A stretch of 64,000 nucleotides of DNA from Oxyruncus cristatus (Eukaryota > Chordata > Aves > Passeriformes > Cotingidae): the NCBI GenBank assembly GCA_013399855.1, contig VXAY01002117.1:1186929-1250928 (forward strand). Direction: 5' to 3'. Numbering within the stretch: the first letter of the stretch is position 1; the number at the start of each line of letters is the position of its first letter. The notes under the pieces are model-generated. The model was not told where the DNA came from. It did not search any database and was given only the letters and a program-made list of their open reading frames with translations. The translations under genes and the position numbers were made by a program. Below, one piece after another: positions 1 through 12,400 of the stretch.

Positions 1-296
1 TGGAAAAGATTTGTGGTTTTGTTCTTTTAGTGACTGGAAAACTAAGTCAGTAAAGAGAAATTTGACACATCTGGGGAAGATGAATGCATGGATTTCTTGA
101 CAAAGGCTGGAGCCTGGGATTAGGAACACTTATGAAAATGCCTTTTTTTTTTTTTTTTTTTTCCCCCTTGTAAAACTGTAGGAGCATTTTTAAAATAGCA
201 GCGAAAGGGCAGTGCATTAGCAAGAAGGCAGTAATTTGGGAGAAGCGATGCTGTAGGATGATGTATTTGTTGATAACTGTCTTTCATCTTTTGAAG
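1..296 (+). other. ANKRD44 intron, 3' part
   Basis: This is the end of the intron entering the first visible exon. It holds a run of 20 T at 143-162 followed by five C. The acceptor is the AG at 295-296. I see nothing else in it. Confidence 0.8.
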
Positions 297-439
297 GTCA
301 CCTGGAAGTTGTTGCCTTACTGATTAATCACGGTGCAGAAGTGACTTGTAAGGACAAGAAGGGTTACACCCCACTTCACGCAGCTGCATCCAATGGGCAG
401 ATTAATATTGTGAAACAACTCCTTAACCTGGGGGTGGAG
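297..439 (+). CDS. ANKRD44: ANKRD44 exon 1 of window
   Basis: Encodes [15 protein letters not shown], then a full ankyrin repeat ([15 protein letters not shown]) ending LLNLGVE. The first two bases complete a split Gly codon. The donor is GAG|GTATGT, phase 0. It corresponds to about residue 184 onward of the family member. Confidence 0.95.
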
Positions 440-3400
440 GTATGTGGTAATGTGCACTTCTGTAGCATGAATGTTTCTCCATATTTAGAGATAGTCTTTT
501 CTTTTTTTTCTTGTGGATGCTGCTAAAGACATTGGCAGAGCTTTTAAACAAAAGAGGTCCCATTTTCTGCACCACCTCGTGCTTCATGTAGTCTATTAGT
601 TCAAGAGTCAGGAAACATACTGTATTAAATAAAGTCTGATAAGGACAGTAAATTCTAGGCCACCTTGCTGAAGAAATCAGGAAATATATGCTGTTCCTGC
701 AGAAGAAGATGGATTAGTGAAATTTCTCTTGACTCAGCATTTCCTTTGATTTGATGTGTGGTTATTCTTAACATATACACTAGATGCTTTACCTAAACAG
801 CAGTTCAGGATGTTTTAGGTTAGAAACCCATATTTCCTCTGTAGCTGATGGAGAGAAGGAGAAGGATTATTTTCCCTCTGGAAAATAACTTTTTTTCAGG
901 GCACAGACTTCTCTTTATTGCTGACTCCTCAAAGCAGTGGTGAGATGACCAGAAGAGCCTGCCCTAATCAGACAGTTAATCAGAGATGGCAAATAAAGCC
1001 CCTGCATTTGCCATTGCATCTTCAGCTCACTTGTTGTGACAAAAAATTGTCAGAAGTACAAGTTCACAGGCTGTTGGCTGTGAAGTTGAAGGGGGATGGG
1101 TGTTGCCTGTTATTAGGTACTTACTAGCATAGCGCTGCTTTAACTTCCACATTCTCCACCACTGGGGACGTGATCTTTGAGACACCTGTATTTCATGGAA
1201 GGCTGTTCACACCACCTCTGAGTCTTGTACAATCTGTCTTGTCCTATTTTAGAGAACAGCAGTTGAATACTAAGTCGGTCATCAAGAAGTAACACAATCT
1301 TAGTTACATCTTTATAATACTGAGCTACTGAAAGTGGTTTCTTATTGAACCATAAATGGCTGTTCACTTCAACCTTTCTTTCACTCAGATTTCTTCATTC
1401 CGCTTCCAAAATAAATGTGTGGAAAGAGCTCTTACACCTGGGTTCTGTTCACAAAAACTCAATAGTCGCTGTTGTAATTTTTTTAAAAATAAAGGTTGTG
1501 AGCTTTTTATTTATCTTGCTTTTACACTTACATGTACAAACTTTCCAGCTTGTTAGGACTTAGGTCATCATCATCATCATTACATAGTCCTGCTATCAGC
1601 TTTAAGCTTCATACTGGATCTTAGAAATTGCCAGAAGGATAGAAAGTTAATAATAGTAAAGGTAAAGCATTCCAAGTTAAGCTGTCTGGGACTGTATTTT
1701 GTCAATGAAATTTGCTGGTGAGAAATATGCCCTATGACAGTTCAAGCCTCCAGCTATTTCCATTTGTGGTGTATGATGCATTATGTAAAATGCTAAGCTG
1801 ATGTCTGTAATTTTAACTGTGTCTCCTTGTCTCATTTTAGATTGATGAAATGAACATCTATGGAAATACTGCACTTCACATTGCCTGTTACAATGGTCAG
1901 GATTCTGTTGTTAATGAGCTGATTGACTATGGTGCTAATGTAAATCAGCCTAATAATAATGGATTCACTCCCTTGCATTTTGCTGCTGCCTCCACTCATG
2001 GAGCACTGTGTCTCGAACTACTAGTGAATAATGGGGCAGATGTTAATATTCAGGTAAAACTTACATTCCAGCTCTACGGTTTTACTTTATCCTATTTGCA
2101 TACCTCGGGAAGAAACTGAAATAATGAGTACAGCATGGCTTTAAATCCTTGATGGAATTAGAGTGATGCTGAGAGTGTTGATCATTAAACTGTTTGGATG
2201 AGATTACTTCCCAGCAGAGGAGCTCTCAGTGCCTTGATAAATATAATGGCAGCTCTCAACTCTAGGCCAGCCACTTTCTACAATGCACAAACCAGTACTA
2301 AAATATAGTCCCAGGAGCTCTGTCAAAATGTTATCTCAGGGGATGGTGGTGAATTAAGGAACTTATTTCTTTCTGGTGTTTTCCTTCCCCTTATAACGTG
2401 GATATAATTAAACCTGATTCTGAACAGTTCCTTTTGATTTTCCAGGGAATATGAGCTGAAGGTTGCTTGTTACCTGCCTTAGAGCCCAAGCTTACAAAGT
2501 CTGATTCTGCTTAAGATATCTAAATGTTCTTGAGGCACATACCTTGATGAAGCTGAAAGGGACTTGCTGTTATCCAATAGAGAGTACTGGTATATGTACC
2601 AGAAGACTTGAGGTCCTGAGTTCATGTAAGATTTTGACCACTTTAGTTTAAACTCTGTGTTTCAGTTTCCCATCTATAAAACTAGCATTTAATTCCTGAC
2701 ATTTAACACTTCTGGCAAGTCCCTTGAGATCAGTGAATAGTCCATGCACTATTTAAACTCAGAATTATTAAAATGAAATTGGGCACTGTGCTTGTCAACA
2801 AAGGTCAAACCCCTTGGCCATAAACATGAAGCGATGTGAGTAGTGAGGCTGGTGCCACTGCTGTGCTGTTTTCTCATTCCTCAGCTTCCCCAGTCTGTTT
2901 CTTTCTCTAGAGCCCAAAACATTGTTTCCTTCTCATTGAACCTTTCCTTTCATAAGCCTTCCCTGTTTTCTACTTGTCTTTTGTAGACATCTTGTTTTTG
3001 ATTGCGTGGAAATTTATTAACAACAATTTTTTAGTATGGTGGTTTTAATTCTGGGATTGTCTATAAAATACAAATTGATAAACAGGAAGCCTCTCAGAGA
3101 CTGCTCTCCTACTTAGCTTTATGGTTCCTTCTCTGTTCTTTGTTTCCCTTGTTGCAAAAGCTAAGGAAAATGACTGAATGGGATTTGTTACTTAAAAACA
3201 ACGTCCAAGAATAATATGTCATATATCTGTGGGTTTTTAGCAAGAATTGTCTACTGTCAGGTTGTAAGGACAGGCTCCACTCCAGCCCGTTTCCTACTAA
3301 TTGCTGAGGAACTGTGTTGCTTGTATGCTTACACCTTCTGCATTTACCATCATCTATAGGTTCAGTCCTACAAACTTCTGAAGTCAGCAGAGTTTTTACC

Positions 3401-6400
3401 TGAAGAATAGCTGTAGGATGTTTAGCTGACAGACTTCCAAGTGTTACCACCGCTTTACGTGTTAAATGGTTGGGTTTCTGTTTTGTTTCTGTTAGAGTAA
3501 GGACGGGAAGAGCCCACTGCACATGACAGCTGTCCATGGCAGGTTCACACGGTCGCAGACCCTCATTCAGAATGGTGAGTTTCTGTGCTTGTTTAATGAT
3601 TCTCCAAAAGATTAGGCATTTCCAACGTTGCAGCTTTCAGTTGTTCTGATCCAGAGTGCCAGAGGACTGCTCTGTGAGCTGCTCCTTCTGACTTTGAGCT
3701 GGCACTGACAGCTCTCATTCCATCGTGTCATCACAAGTTGAGATTTTGGTTGTTAACAAAATCTCATAATCTTCCAGCTGACAGTGGTCCAGCTGATGTG
3801 TTCAGATTCTTAATCTGAAAACAGGACTTGAAAGTTGTATTTAGGTCTTTTTTCTGCTGAGCAGCAAGTACAATTTTCTTTCTCAAATTATTTCAAAACT
3901 AAAAAAAAAAAAAAANNNNNNNNNNNNNNNNNNNNNNNNNNNNNNNNNNNNNNNAAAAAAAAGAAAAAAATTCAAAACAAGAACACCCCCAATAAAACTT
4001 TCTAGTTCTCCTCCTTTTAGGAGCCCTTAAAGCTCAGATCATTTTCTCTACACTGCACTCAGCAGCTGTATCTCTCCCACCTCCCTGAGCTCATCCCTCA
4101 CCACTGTCTTCATGAAGTGTTGAATAAATGCTCCGGAGGGAGGAGCAGCACCACCTTGTTTGTTCTGGCATAGCCAGGATTCCTGATTGTCAGTCATTTA
4201 TCAGGCATCTTTTTTGTCCAAGAGCACTACAGGGTGTAACAATTATTATTGTTGCAAATCTGGCAGAGACCTGTTTCTGATTGACAGACGTTGCTATTGC
4301 TGATTCTTTACTTAAACTTCCCAGTTTTGGCCACTACACCAGACAGGATGGTCTGGGGTTTGTTCACTGTTTGGGGATTTTATTGTTTTCCCAAATGCCA
4401 AACTTGGAACTGTGAGATCTTGAAGATGGCTGAACAGTTATGCTGTAAATGTAATGGCACATTTAAACAAGATTGTATTTTAAAATGGAAGTGTCCACTA
4501 CATCATGCTTCTTTCAGGTCATCATGCAAATTGTTCCCATATCTTTCCTGGGATAAATAAAATAGGAATAATAAAAGGGAGCTGGGGCAAACTGGAAGAA
4601 ACTGTGATTTCATGCAGTTTTTAGTTGTTTAGTCTAATATGCTTTTTGACTTAGAGCCACTGTTTGCTTGCTGTTGGATTTGTGTGTGGAAGGACTGGCA
4701 GTTCTTCACCTGTCCTTCACACATCTCTGCCCTTCTTCAAGTTACTTGGGTTTCACTTCTTTCTTTCTTCATTTTTTGCCCCTCTAATTTTAGTATTGTA
4801 CATAGATCTGATTGCAAGTGACTTTATGCCTCATTGCCATGGGACATTGTGGAAGAGAGAAATGTCAATGATTTAAAGTTTCATTCTGCAGTACTTAATG
4901 AGTTGGCTAAAGAGTCTCAATTTCTTGTTGCTGTTCCTAGCAACTTGTAGGAGAAGAATGGATTACTTTAAAATTGGAAAACTGCAAACGTGATACCTAT
5001 CTTTAAAAATGGGGAAAAAGAAAGGCTGGAGAATTTTATACAGGTCAGCTAAAGTGGGCAATATCTTATGTAGATTTCTCAAGAGAAAAAGAAGCCAAAA
5101 TATCACAGTTCTCTTCTACAGTATTTTAACAGGTTTTGTGAACACAATACAGTCCCCCAACTTTTCTGTGGGCAGGTAATGTTTGTGGAGACCTCCACTG
5201 GTGGAGGCTCCATCCCAGGAAACCTGTTGAAGCACTTCACTGACCTTTATTTACCATTAGAAAATCCCAGAATGACCTGGGTTGTAAGGGACCTTAAATA
5301 TCAGCTCATTCCATCTCTCCTGCCATGGTGAGGGACACCTTCCACTAGACCAGGTTGCTCAGAGCCCCATCCAGCCTGGCCTTGAACACTTCCAGGGATG
5401 GGGCATCCACAGTTTCTCCAGGCATACTGTATAGTGTTTTACTAGAACTTTTCTTGCTGCAGTTATGGCCTGTTATCTCCTGTGAATAGTGGACATGTAG
5501 TCAATCTTAACATATACTCATGTTAGAAAGACTTTTTATGTGCTTTCATGAAACAGTCTCAAAGCAAACTAGCCTAGTATTGAAGTGCTGGTGCATAACT
5601 CGTTGGAAAACCACACTCAGATTAGTAATAAATGGTTTGTTGTTGAAATGGAAGGTGAGTGAGGGAGTTTTCAGTTTCCTTTCTGGGTCTGGAACTATCC
5701 TGTATTTTCATTAAAAGCTTGGATAGTGGAATAGAAAATGTGCTTTTAACATTTGCAGAAAAAAAATCAATTTGGGAGAGACTGTTAGTTTGGCAGAAGG
5801 TGGAGTCAGAACCGAAAATGATCCTGTAAAATTGGAGACAGAAGTTATAATGCAAGTGAAGCAAAAGGAAGATCACACACAGAGACAGGAGTAGCATTTG
5901 GACAAGTTCAGATTGGTAACAGCCAGGTGGGTGGCAGTTCCTCAAGAAAGGATCTGGGGTTTGTAGAGAATCAGAAGGTTTTTGACCGTATGTCAACAGT
6001 GTAATGGTGCTTTAAAAAATGCTCATTGATGTACACGTGTTGTGCAGAGTACAGGAGTGCAGAGACAGGAGCGTAGCCAGCAGGCATGAGGTAATCCTTT
6101 TTGCTGAGCTCAGCGCTGGGAGACATCAGCTGTAGCACTGGTTTTGGCTTTTGACATTTTACTTCCAGAAGGATGCAGGCCAGCTGGAAGGATGAGAATA
6201 GTTGGAGTGCAGTAAACCTGGGTTTCAAGGAGAGACTAAAAAAGTTACAGTTCTCAGTCCAAAAAGAAAACAGAGATTCGATCATAGCCTATTTAAAGAA
6301 ATAATCTATTTTTCCTGCTTGTGAAGATAAAACACAAGATGCCAGGCTTAAATTACAAGGAAAAGTTCTGCTGGAGCACTGTTTGGTTGTTCTTTGGTAA

Positions 6401-9400
6401 GGCGCAGAAAAAGCACACAACACACTTCTTCGCAGTGTGTTCCTTGTGGCCTCCTGAGTGAAATCCATTTAACGTTGTCTTACAGGTAAGGTTGAGTGGC
6501 AGTGCCTTTAAGAATGAGGGCATAGTTCATTCAGCAGTTTATTTTGTTATTTTAATTTAAGGCATCCATTTGTACCTTAGATGGGCAGCACGTCTGAGTG
6601 ATGTACTCGACCGTTGTATATCACCCTGTTCATCTGTTTCCCACCACTTTCCTCCACTTGCCCCCACCACTGCAGAGGTAAAAATGCTGTTGCCAGACCA
6701 CATTCAGCACCAGTGGCTGACAGCTGACAGCTTGCTGCGTGCTGGTTCTTGGTCTCTGAAATTTAGTGTCTCTGTGGCTGGATTGGTTATGCTGCATTCG
6801 CTAGAGAGAAATAACACTTGTGGTCACTTGTTCAGGCTGAACCTTTCAGTGTTAAACTGTATGAAAATGTCTTTTACATTTACAGGAGGGGAAATCGACT
6901 GTGTTGATAAGGACGGTAACACCCCTCTGCACGTGGCTGCGAGATACGGACATGAGCTTTTGATCAACACTCTCATAACCAGCGGAGCCGATACTGCCAA
7001 GTAGGTGCTGAAGTGGAGCTGTTTCTGATGATCAAGTGTTATGTCTGATGCCTGGAAACACAATTGCTCCTCAGGTTCTGAAGTGGGAAGGTTAAAATGG
7101 ATAAGCATAATTGTACTGTACTTCAGTGGGGGACATGGGACTAAAATACGAACAGTTGGGAAGTGCAGAGGGGAAGAAAACTGTTAAGTTCTTAGTGTGC
7201 CCAGTTACACTATTACAAATAATGCAAGCACTGCTTCTTTTTCGTGAAGCATTGATGTGACACAGTGGTATTAATGTACATGAAGTACATATACATGTAT
7301 GTATAGATATATAAAGTGCGTCCTGATCACAGTTCTTCCAGGAAATCCATAGCAGTGAGTTTGTATAGGAAAATGAATTGGGGAAAAAAAACAACAGATG
7401 CTTTCCAAGGGAAAGCATATTCTTAAATATCTAGATTAGCCTAATGCTTATGATCTTTAATACATGGTGATTATTCTTTTGCCTTGTATCTCTTGGTATG
7501 ACATAGGATAATCAGTAGAAATGCAGTATTGCAAAGCAGATGTTAGTAAGTGTTTCTGATCTCGTATAACTAGAGCCTGTCTTGATGTTGCACGGTTTCT
7601 GATATTCACATGGCTGAAATAATAGGGCTGCTTTTATCTGAATTGGCAAATTTGGCAGTCTTTTTCAAATAGAAGGACAAGGAGTTGAAATTAGACACAT
7701 TTGTAAATGTTGTTAGTGCTTTCTGCTTCAATTTGATTTTTTTCTGGTTTTTTGTTTTTTTTTTTTTCTTTTTTGCTCGTGCACGTGTGTCAAGACTGCA
7801 CCCAAAATAAGATTAGCATTGTCAACTCAAATATTGGCAGGTGCTTGATTATTAATATTTGGGTATTGTATAATTATGTTCAGGTTCTTACAGTCTGTCA
7901 AAAGAAAATAGCAAGCCTGAACATAAACAAAGGGGTATGAGCTCAGGGTAATGCAATGCAATGAGGGGTTTCTGTACCAAGTGTTTAATAGCAGCATCTG
8001 ATTTCATGAACGTAAGGTTTTGGCAGTTACCTCTGCATGTCTCAAAAATATAGTTTGTCTTCTACCTAGAACCTGCCGTAGAAAATCAGTGACTTTTCTT
8101 GACTTATCTAGTTAGGAAAACCTGCTTTCAAATGCAAATGAGCTGCTTTTAATTTTGAGGAGACTTGCGGTTCTCAGTATTTTGTTTGTTTGCTTGATGG
8201 CATTTGAGGAAGTGACACATTTGCCCATACTCCTGTGTCAAGTACTGTTGCCATGCAAACTCAGAGGGTGGAACAGATCTTCAATTGGCATGGATAATGA
8301 AATTCCACAGGCTTTAGCTAACGTCACTGGATTTTATTAATATAGCCAGCATGAAGATCTTGGTGTCTAAATAGATGTGTGTGTTTTTCCTATCTCTCTC
8401 TCCAGTACAGCCTGTCTCAGTCTGTTTTCTTGAGGGTTTAAGGGAAAATGAGATTCAGTGGGATAGCCCACTCTTGGAATCAGGGTTATCCAGTTAGAAA
8501 TTTCTATTTCACAGTTGGGTGACTGGAACATTGATCAAATAAAACACTTTTTCCAGCAGCAGAAATAAGTGAAATAAGAAGTTGGCTCAAAGAAACCAGG
8601 CAGATCAAAACGATGCTCCTGTCTGTGCTAAATGTGCTTTCAGATGTGCTGCATGTAAATAAATCTGGCTGAGCTCCTCGAATGGGCTTAATAAAGAAAA
8701 TTCTGCGGTGCTCTTAGCAACAACTGCAGACAGCTCAGTCAGTCTTTGAGGCAACTGCATTTGGAGGATAAAGCCTATAAGTGATGGGAGGAACCAGTGG
8801 GAGCAGCACTGTAGAAGTGAGACACTGGTTAGCAGATGTGCAGACAGTGTATTTCAATGGAAACCAGCCAAAACGTGCTGGGTGGAAATCTTGACCTAAA
8901 AGATGAATAATGTTGCATTAGATAACTAGGTGGAGGAGGAGATGGAGGGAAATGGGTGTAGGAAGGAGCACAGCACCACAGAATGTCTAATATTACCTTA
9001 TGTAAATGAATCTACAGCTAGAAAATGCAACCTGTTGGTACAAATGCAGCACCTCGGTGAAGCTCGTATGGTGTTCTTCAAAGAACAGGCTGTCAGATCA
9101 TCTCTTAATAGATTTACTCTGAGATATAGATACTGACTCTAGCGAAATTACAATTTGTACAGCACCACAGGTCACTCCTCAGTGTAGTGAAGCAGCAAGG
9201 AGGACACATTCAATGTGAAGACCAAGGAAGGAAAGGCCTGTGGATTCTGGAAAGAATAAGGTTTTTAAAAAGAAACCAAAATTAGTTAAATACATTTCTG
9301 GATAGAATGTTGGAGAGACCAAAATATCTTTATAAACATCCACATTAATTTTTGTTTAAAGCTTCGTAAGTAATTATGATTTATGGTGGGTCTTGCAGAA

Positions 9401-12400
9401 AGAGAAGTTCCTTTGTTTTTGGGTCTATCTGAAGTCCTCTTCCATGAGGTGATCATACTCTCCCATCCACCAATTGTCTTGCAGAAATGAAGGACTGATA
9501 TGAATCCATCTGCTATTGTTTGTAATTTAAAAATATATATCTGCTGAAGCAGGCAGTAGATGATAATCTTGTCGAGCTTGGTTTCAGAGGCTCTGTGTTT
9601 ATGTGCATTTGGAGAACTGCCAGTAAGATAATATTTCTAGAATAGCAAAATGGTTTACGTAAAACAATGCTGAATGACAAGACACCAAGATGTCCAAACC
9701 CAAAAGTATTCTAAGACCGTAAGCAGTGGCATGCCTAGGGACTGAATTGGGATGATTTGCTGATATTAATTAAAGTTGCTGAGTGCTCAGCCTTGTTTAA
9801 AAACTATGTGGTTGCCTGATACAGATTTAGCCTAATGACAGGGGGTTTTTTCTTTTTTTTTCCCTTTTTTCCCTTTTTCCCTTTTTTCCTTTTTCCCTTT
9901 TTCCCTTTTTTCCTTTTTCCCTTTTTCCCTTTTTTCCTTTTTCCCTTTTTCCCTTTTTTCCTTTTTCCCTTTTTCCCTTTTTTCCTTTTTCCCTTTTTCC
10001 CTTTTTTCCTTTTTCCCTTTTTCCCTTTTTTCCTTTTTCCCTTTTTCCCTTTTTTCCTTTTTCCCTTTTTCCCTTTTTTCCTTTTTCCCTTTTTCCCTTT
10101 TTTCCTTTTTCCCTTTTTCCCTTTTTTCCTTTTTCCCTTTTTCCCTTTTTTCCTTTTTCCCTTTTTCCCTTTTTTCCTTTTTCCCTTTTTCCCTTTTTTC
10201 CTTTTTCCCTTTTTCCCTTTTTTCCTTTTTCCCTTTTTCCCTTTTTTCCTTTTTCCCTTTTTCCCTTTTTTCCTTTTTCCCTTTTTCCCTTTTTTCCTTT
10301 TTCCCTTTTTCCCTTTTTTCCTTTTTCCCTTTTTCCCTTTTTTCCTTTTTTTCCCCTTTTTTTCCTTTTTTCCCTTTTTTCTTTTTTTTTTTCTGTTTTT
10401 ACCCATCATATTTGCTCTGAAAAGTTTACAGTGTAATTAAAAAGAGGGTTGGTCATGTGTTAAAGGGAGGAAAAAGTGAAAGGGAGTGTGTGGAGAGTAG
10501 CTGGAGCCAATAGGAAAATCAGATTATTAGTTCTTAGGATCTAGAAGAAAACTGTGACATGGTGGCCTAAAGGCAAGAGTGAAGGGTCATCAGCTACTCC
10601 AGCCCCAGGAGAGAGAGGGGGAAGAAGGGGAGGCTTTGTAAACCCACATGAGACTTGTGTAAAGGATGGTAGCTGCAGAAAAAATGGGTTTCAGAAATAC
10701 ATAGAGAAGATTTTGGCATTTGCTTTGAGCTCAGAGTGGCAGCTGCAGGGTGTGTACTTGCTGCAGAAACGTGTGCATCCCACACTGGGCAGTTGACTCC
10801 GAGCATTATCTGCTCTCTCTCTTCCTCTCTTACCTTTGCTTCGCCTTGAATTTTTAGAAACCTTCCTGCCACATTCTACTCGGAGCATAATGCCAAGATT
10901 TTGCTGCATTGGAGTATTTTTAACTCCCGAGAAGGCTGTTAAGGAAATACAGATAAAAATAATGGCAGGCACCAAGGAAGAATCTTCCTAGAAATGGATA
11001 AAAAAAATGCTGCCTTTCTGGGAGGAGCTCCTGATGTGCTGTGTCTGTATGCGACCTGCATTTTCACATGACGCTGTGTAACGAGGCTGTTGTGCCTTTC
11101 AGGTGTGGGATCCACAACATGTTCCCTTTACACTTAGCAGCGCTGAATGCTCACTCAGACTGCTGCAGGAAATTGTTGTCATCGGGTAAGTCAGTCCCGC
11201 AGCGTCCCTGGAGCTCGAGTGGTGTGTGTGTCTCTGCTGCTTACAGCCCCTTTGTGCTCATTGTTGTGAACCATTCGAATGAAGGACTTCCTGAGCCGCC
11301 GTGTCTGGCTGTGTGCTGCAGTGTCCCGGAGTGTGCGCGGCTTTCCTAACGCCGTGCTGGTACTTCCTCGCATCCTGTGTTGTCCGTGCCCAAAGCTCTT
11401 TCCTCCTGGCAGGTTCGGAGGGTTTATATTAATTCACCAGGAGGAAAAAGGAGATTTAGGACCCTTTTCCAAACTGGAGGAATGTGAGATACTGGGGTTT
11501 TTTTTGGGGGGGTTCCCCCCTCACCTCCCACCAAAGGAAAATATTTCAGAAATTATCTCCTTGGGGTCTGCACTGGTGCAGGTATTTACATCTCACTAAA
11601 GATGATGTATTTTAGATACAATTAAAGCGTGTTTCTGAATCCGTACAGAGTTAAGGAGTTAGGCTGGCCAAAGCTCTATGGGCACAAGAGGGGGAATGAC
11701 TGAATGTGTAGTGACAAGACAGCAGTCCTGGGATCCTCAGGAGAGCCCAAAGCAGAAGAAACAGGAGCTTGCTGATGCAACCATTTCAAAGAGGCACTAA
11801 TTAGGGGTCAAATCCCAAATTCTGGTGTTTTTTTTTTCCAGGCAAGAGTTTCCATGAGTTAAAAAATGAAAAGGCAGATCATATGCCTTTTCTAGAAAAC
11901 TCCTTCATTACTTGACATGTAAAATGTCCTACCACTACTTTTTCCCCTAAACTGTCCTGTAGAATATAAAAAAATGTGAAAAATAGTAATTACAGACCCC
12001 ATTACATTAAACTGTGATGTGCTCTGGCCTTGACCGCTAGATTGGGAAGGAATAGAAAATGCTCTGGGTGACCAGAGTTAACACTGCCAGGGTTGCATCT
12101 TCGACCTTGTGCATCTTCATGGATGTCCCTCCATGCTCCTGGAAGCCTCTTTCCAATCTGAAAACCACACGCAATGAAAACAGCCCCAGTTCATGTTTAG
12201 GCTGACTCAGTGGCTCTTCCTCGTGTCTCCCGTGTTTTCTGTCCTCATGGTCCTGCTGTCGCAGTCCTCTTGATAAGTACCTGCCTCCTAAATGCCTGTC
12301 ACGGGGCTATAAACAGGGACGTGGCGCAGAGCTGGGTGCGGAAATAGACGCTCGTCAACTTTGCAGCTCCTTTTCTAGAGCTGCCAAAGCGGAGCAGCCG

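Larger units (their letters stand above)
3575..6885 (+). other. ANKRD44 intron 3
   Basis: 3.3 kb intron holding an assembly gap of 39 N (3916-3954) inside an A-rich tract and a CR1 tail (5264-5430), both listed separately. The stretch just upstream of exon 4 (6570-6885) is open in one frame but shows no family similarity. Confidence 0.8.

Noticed and set aside
6570..6885. Open frame running into ANKRD44 exon 4 from upstream, with its own ATG
   Set aside because: The sequence before the acceptor at 6884-6885 has no ankyrin or family similarity, and exon 3 to exon 4 joins perfectly in phase without it.
9804..10409. 201-codon open frames on both strands (Lys/Gly/Arg repeat on -, Phe/Pro/Leu repeat on +)
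   Set aside because: They are translations of the homopyrimidine minisatellite. A repeat of units divisible by three without purines cannot make a stop, and there is no conserved flanking coding sequence.
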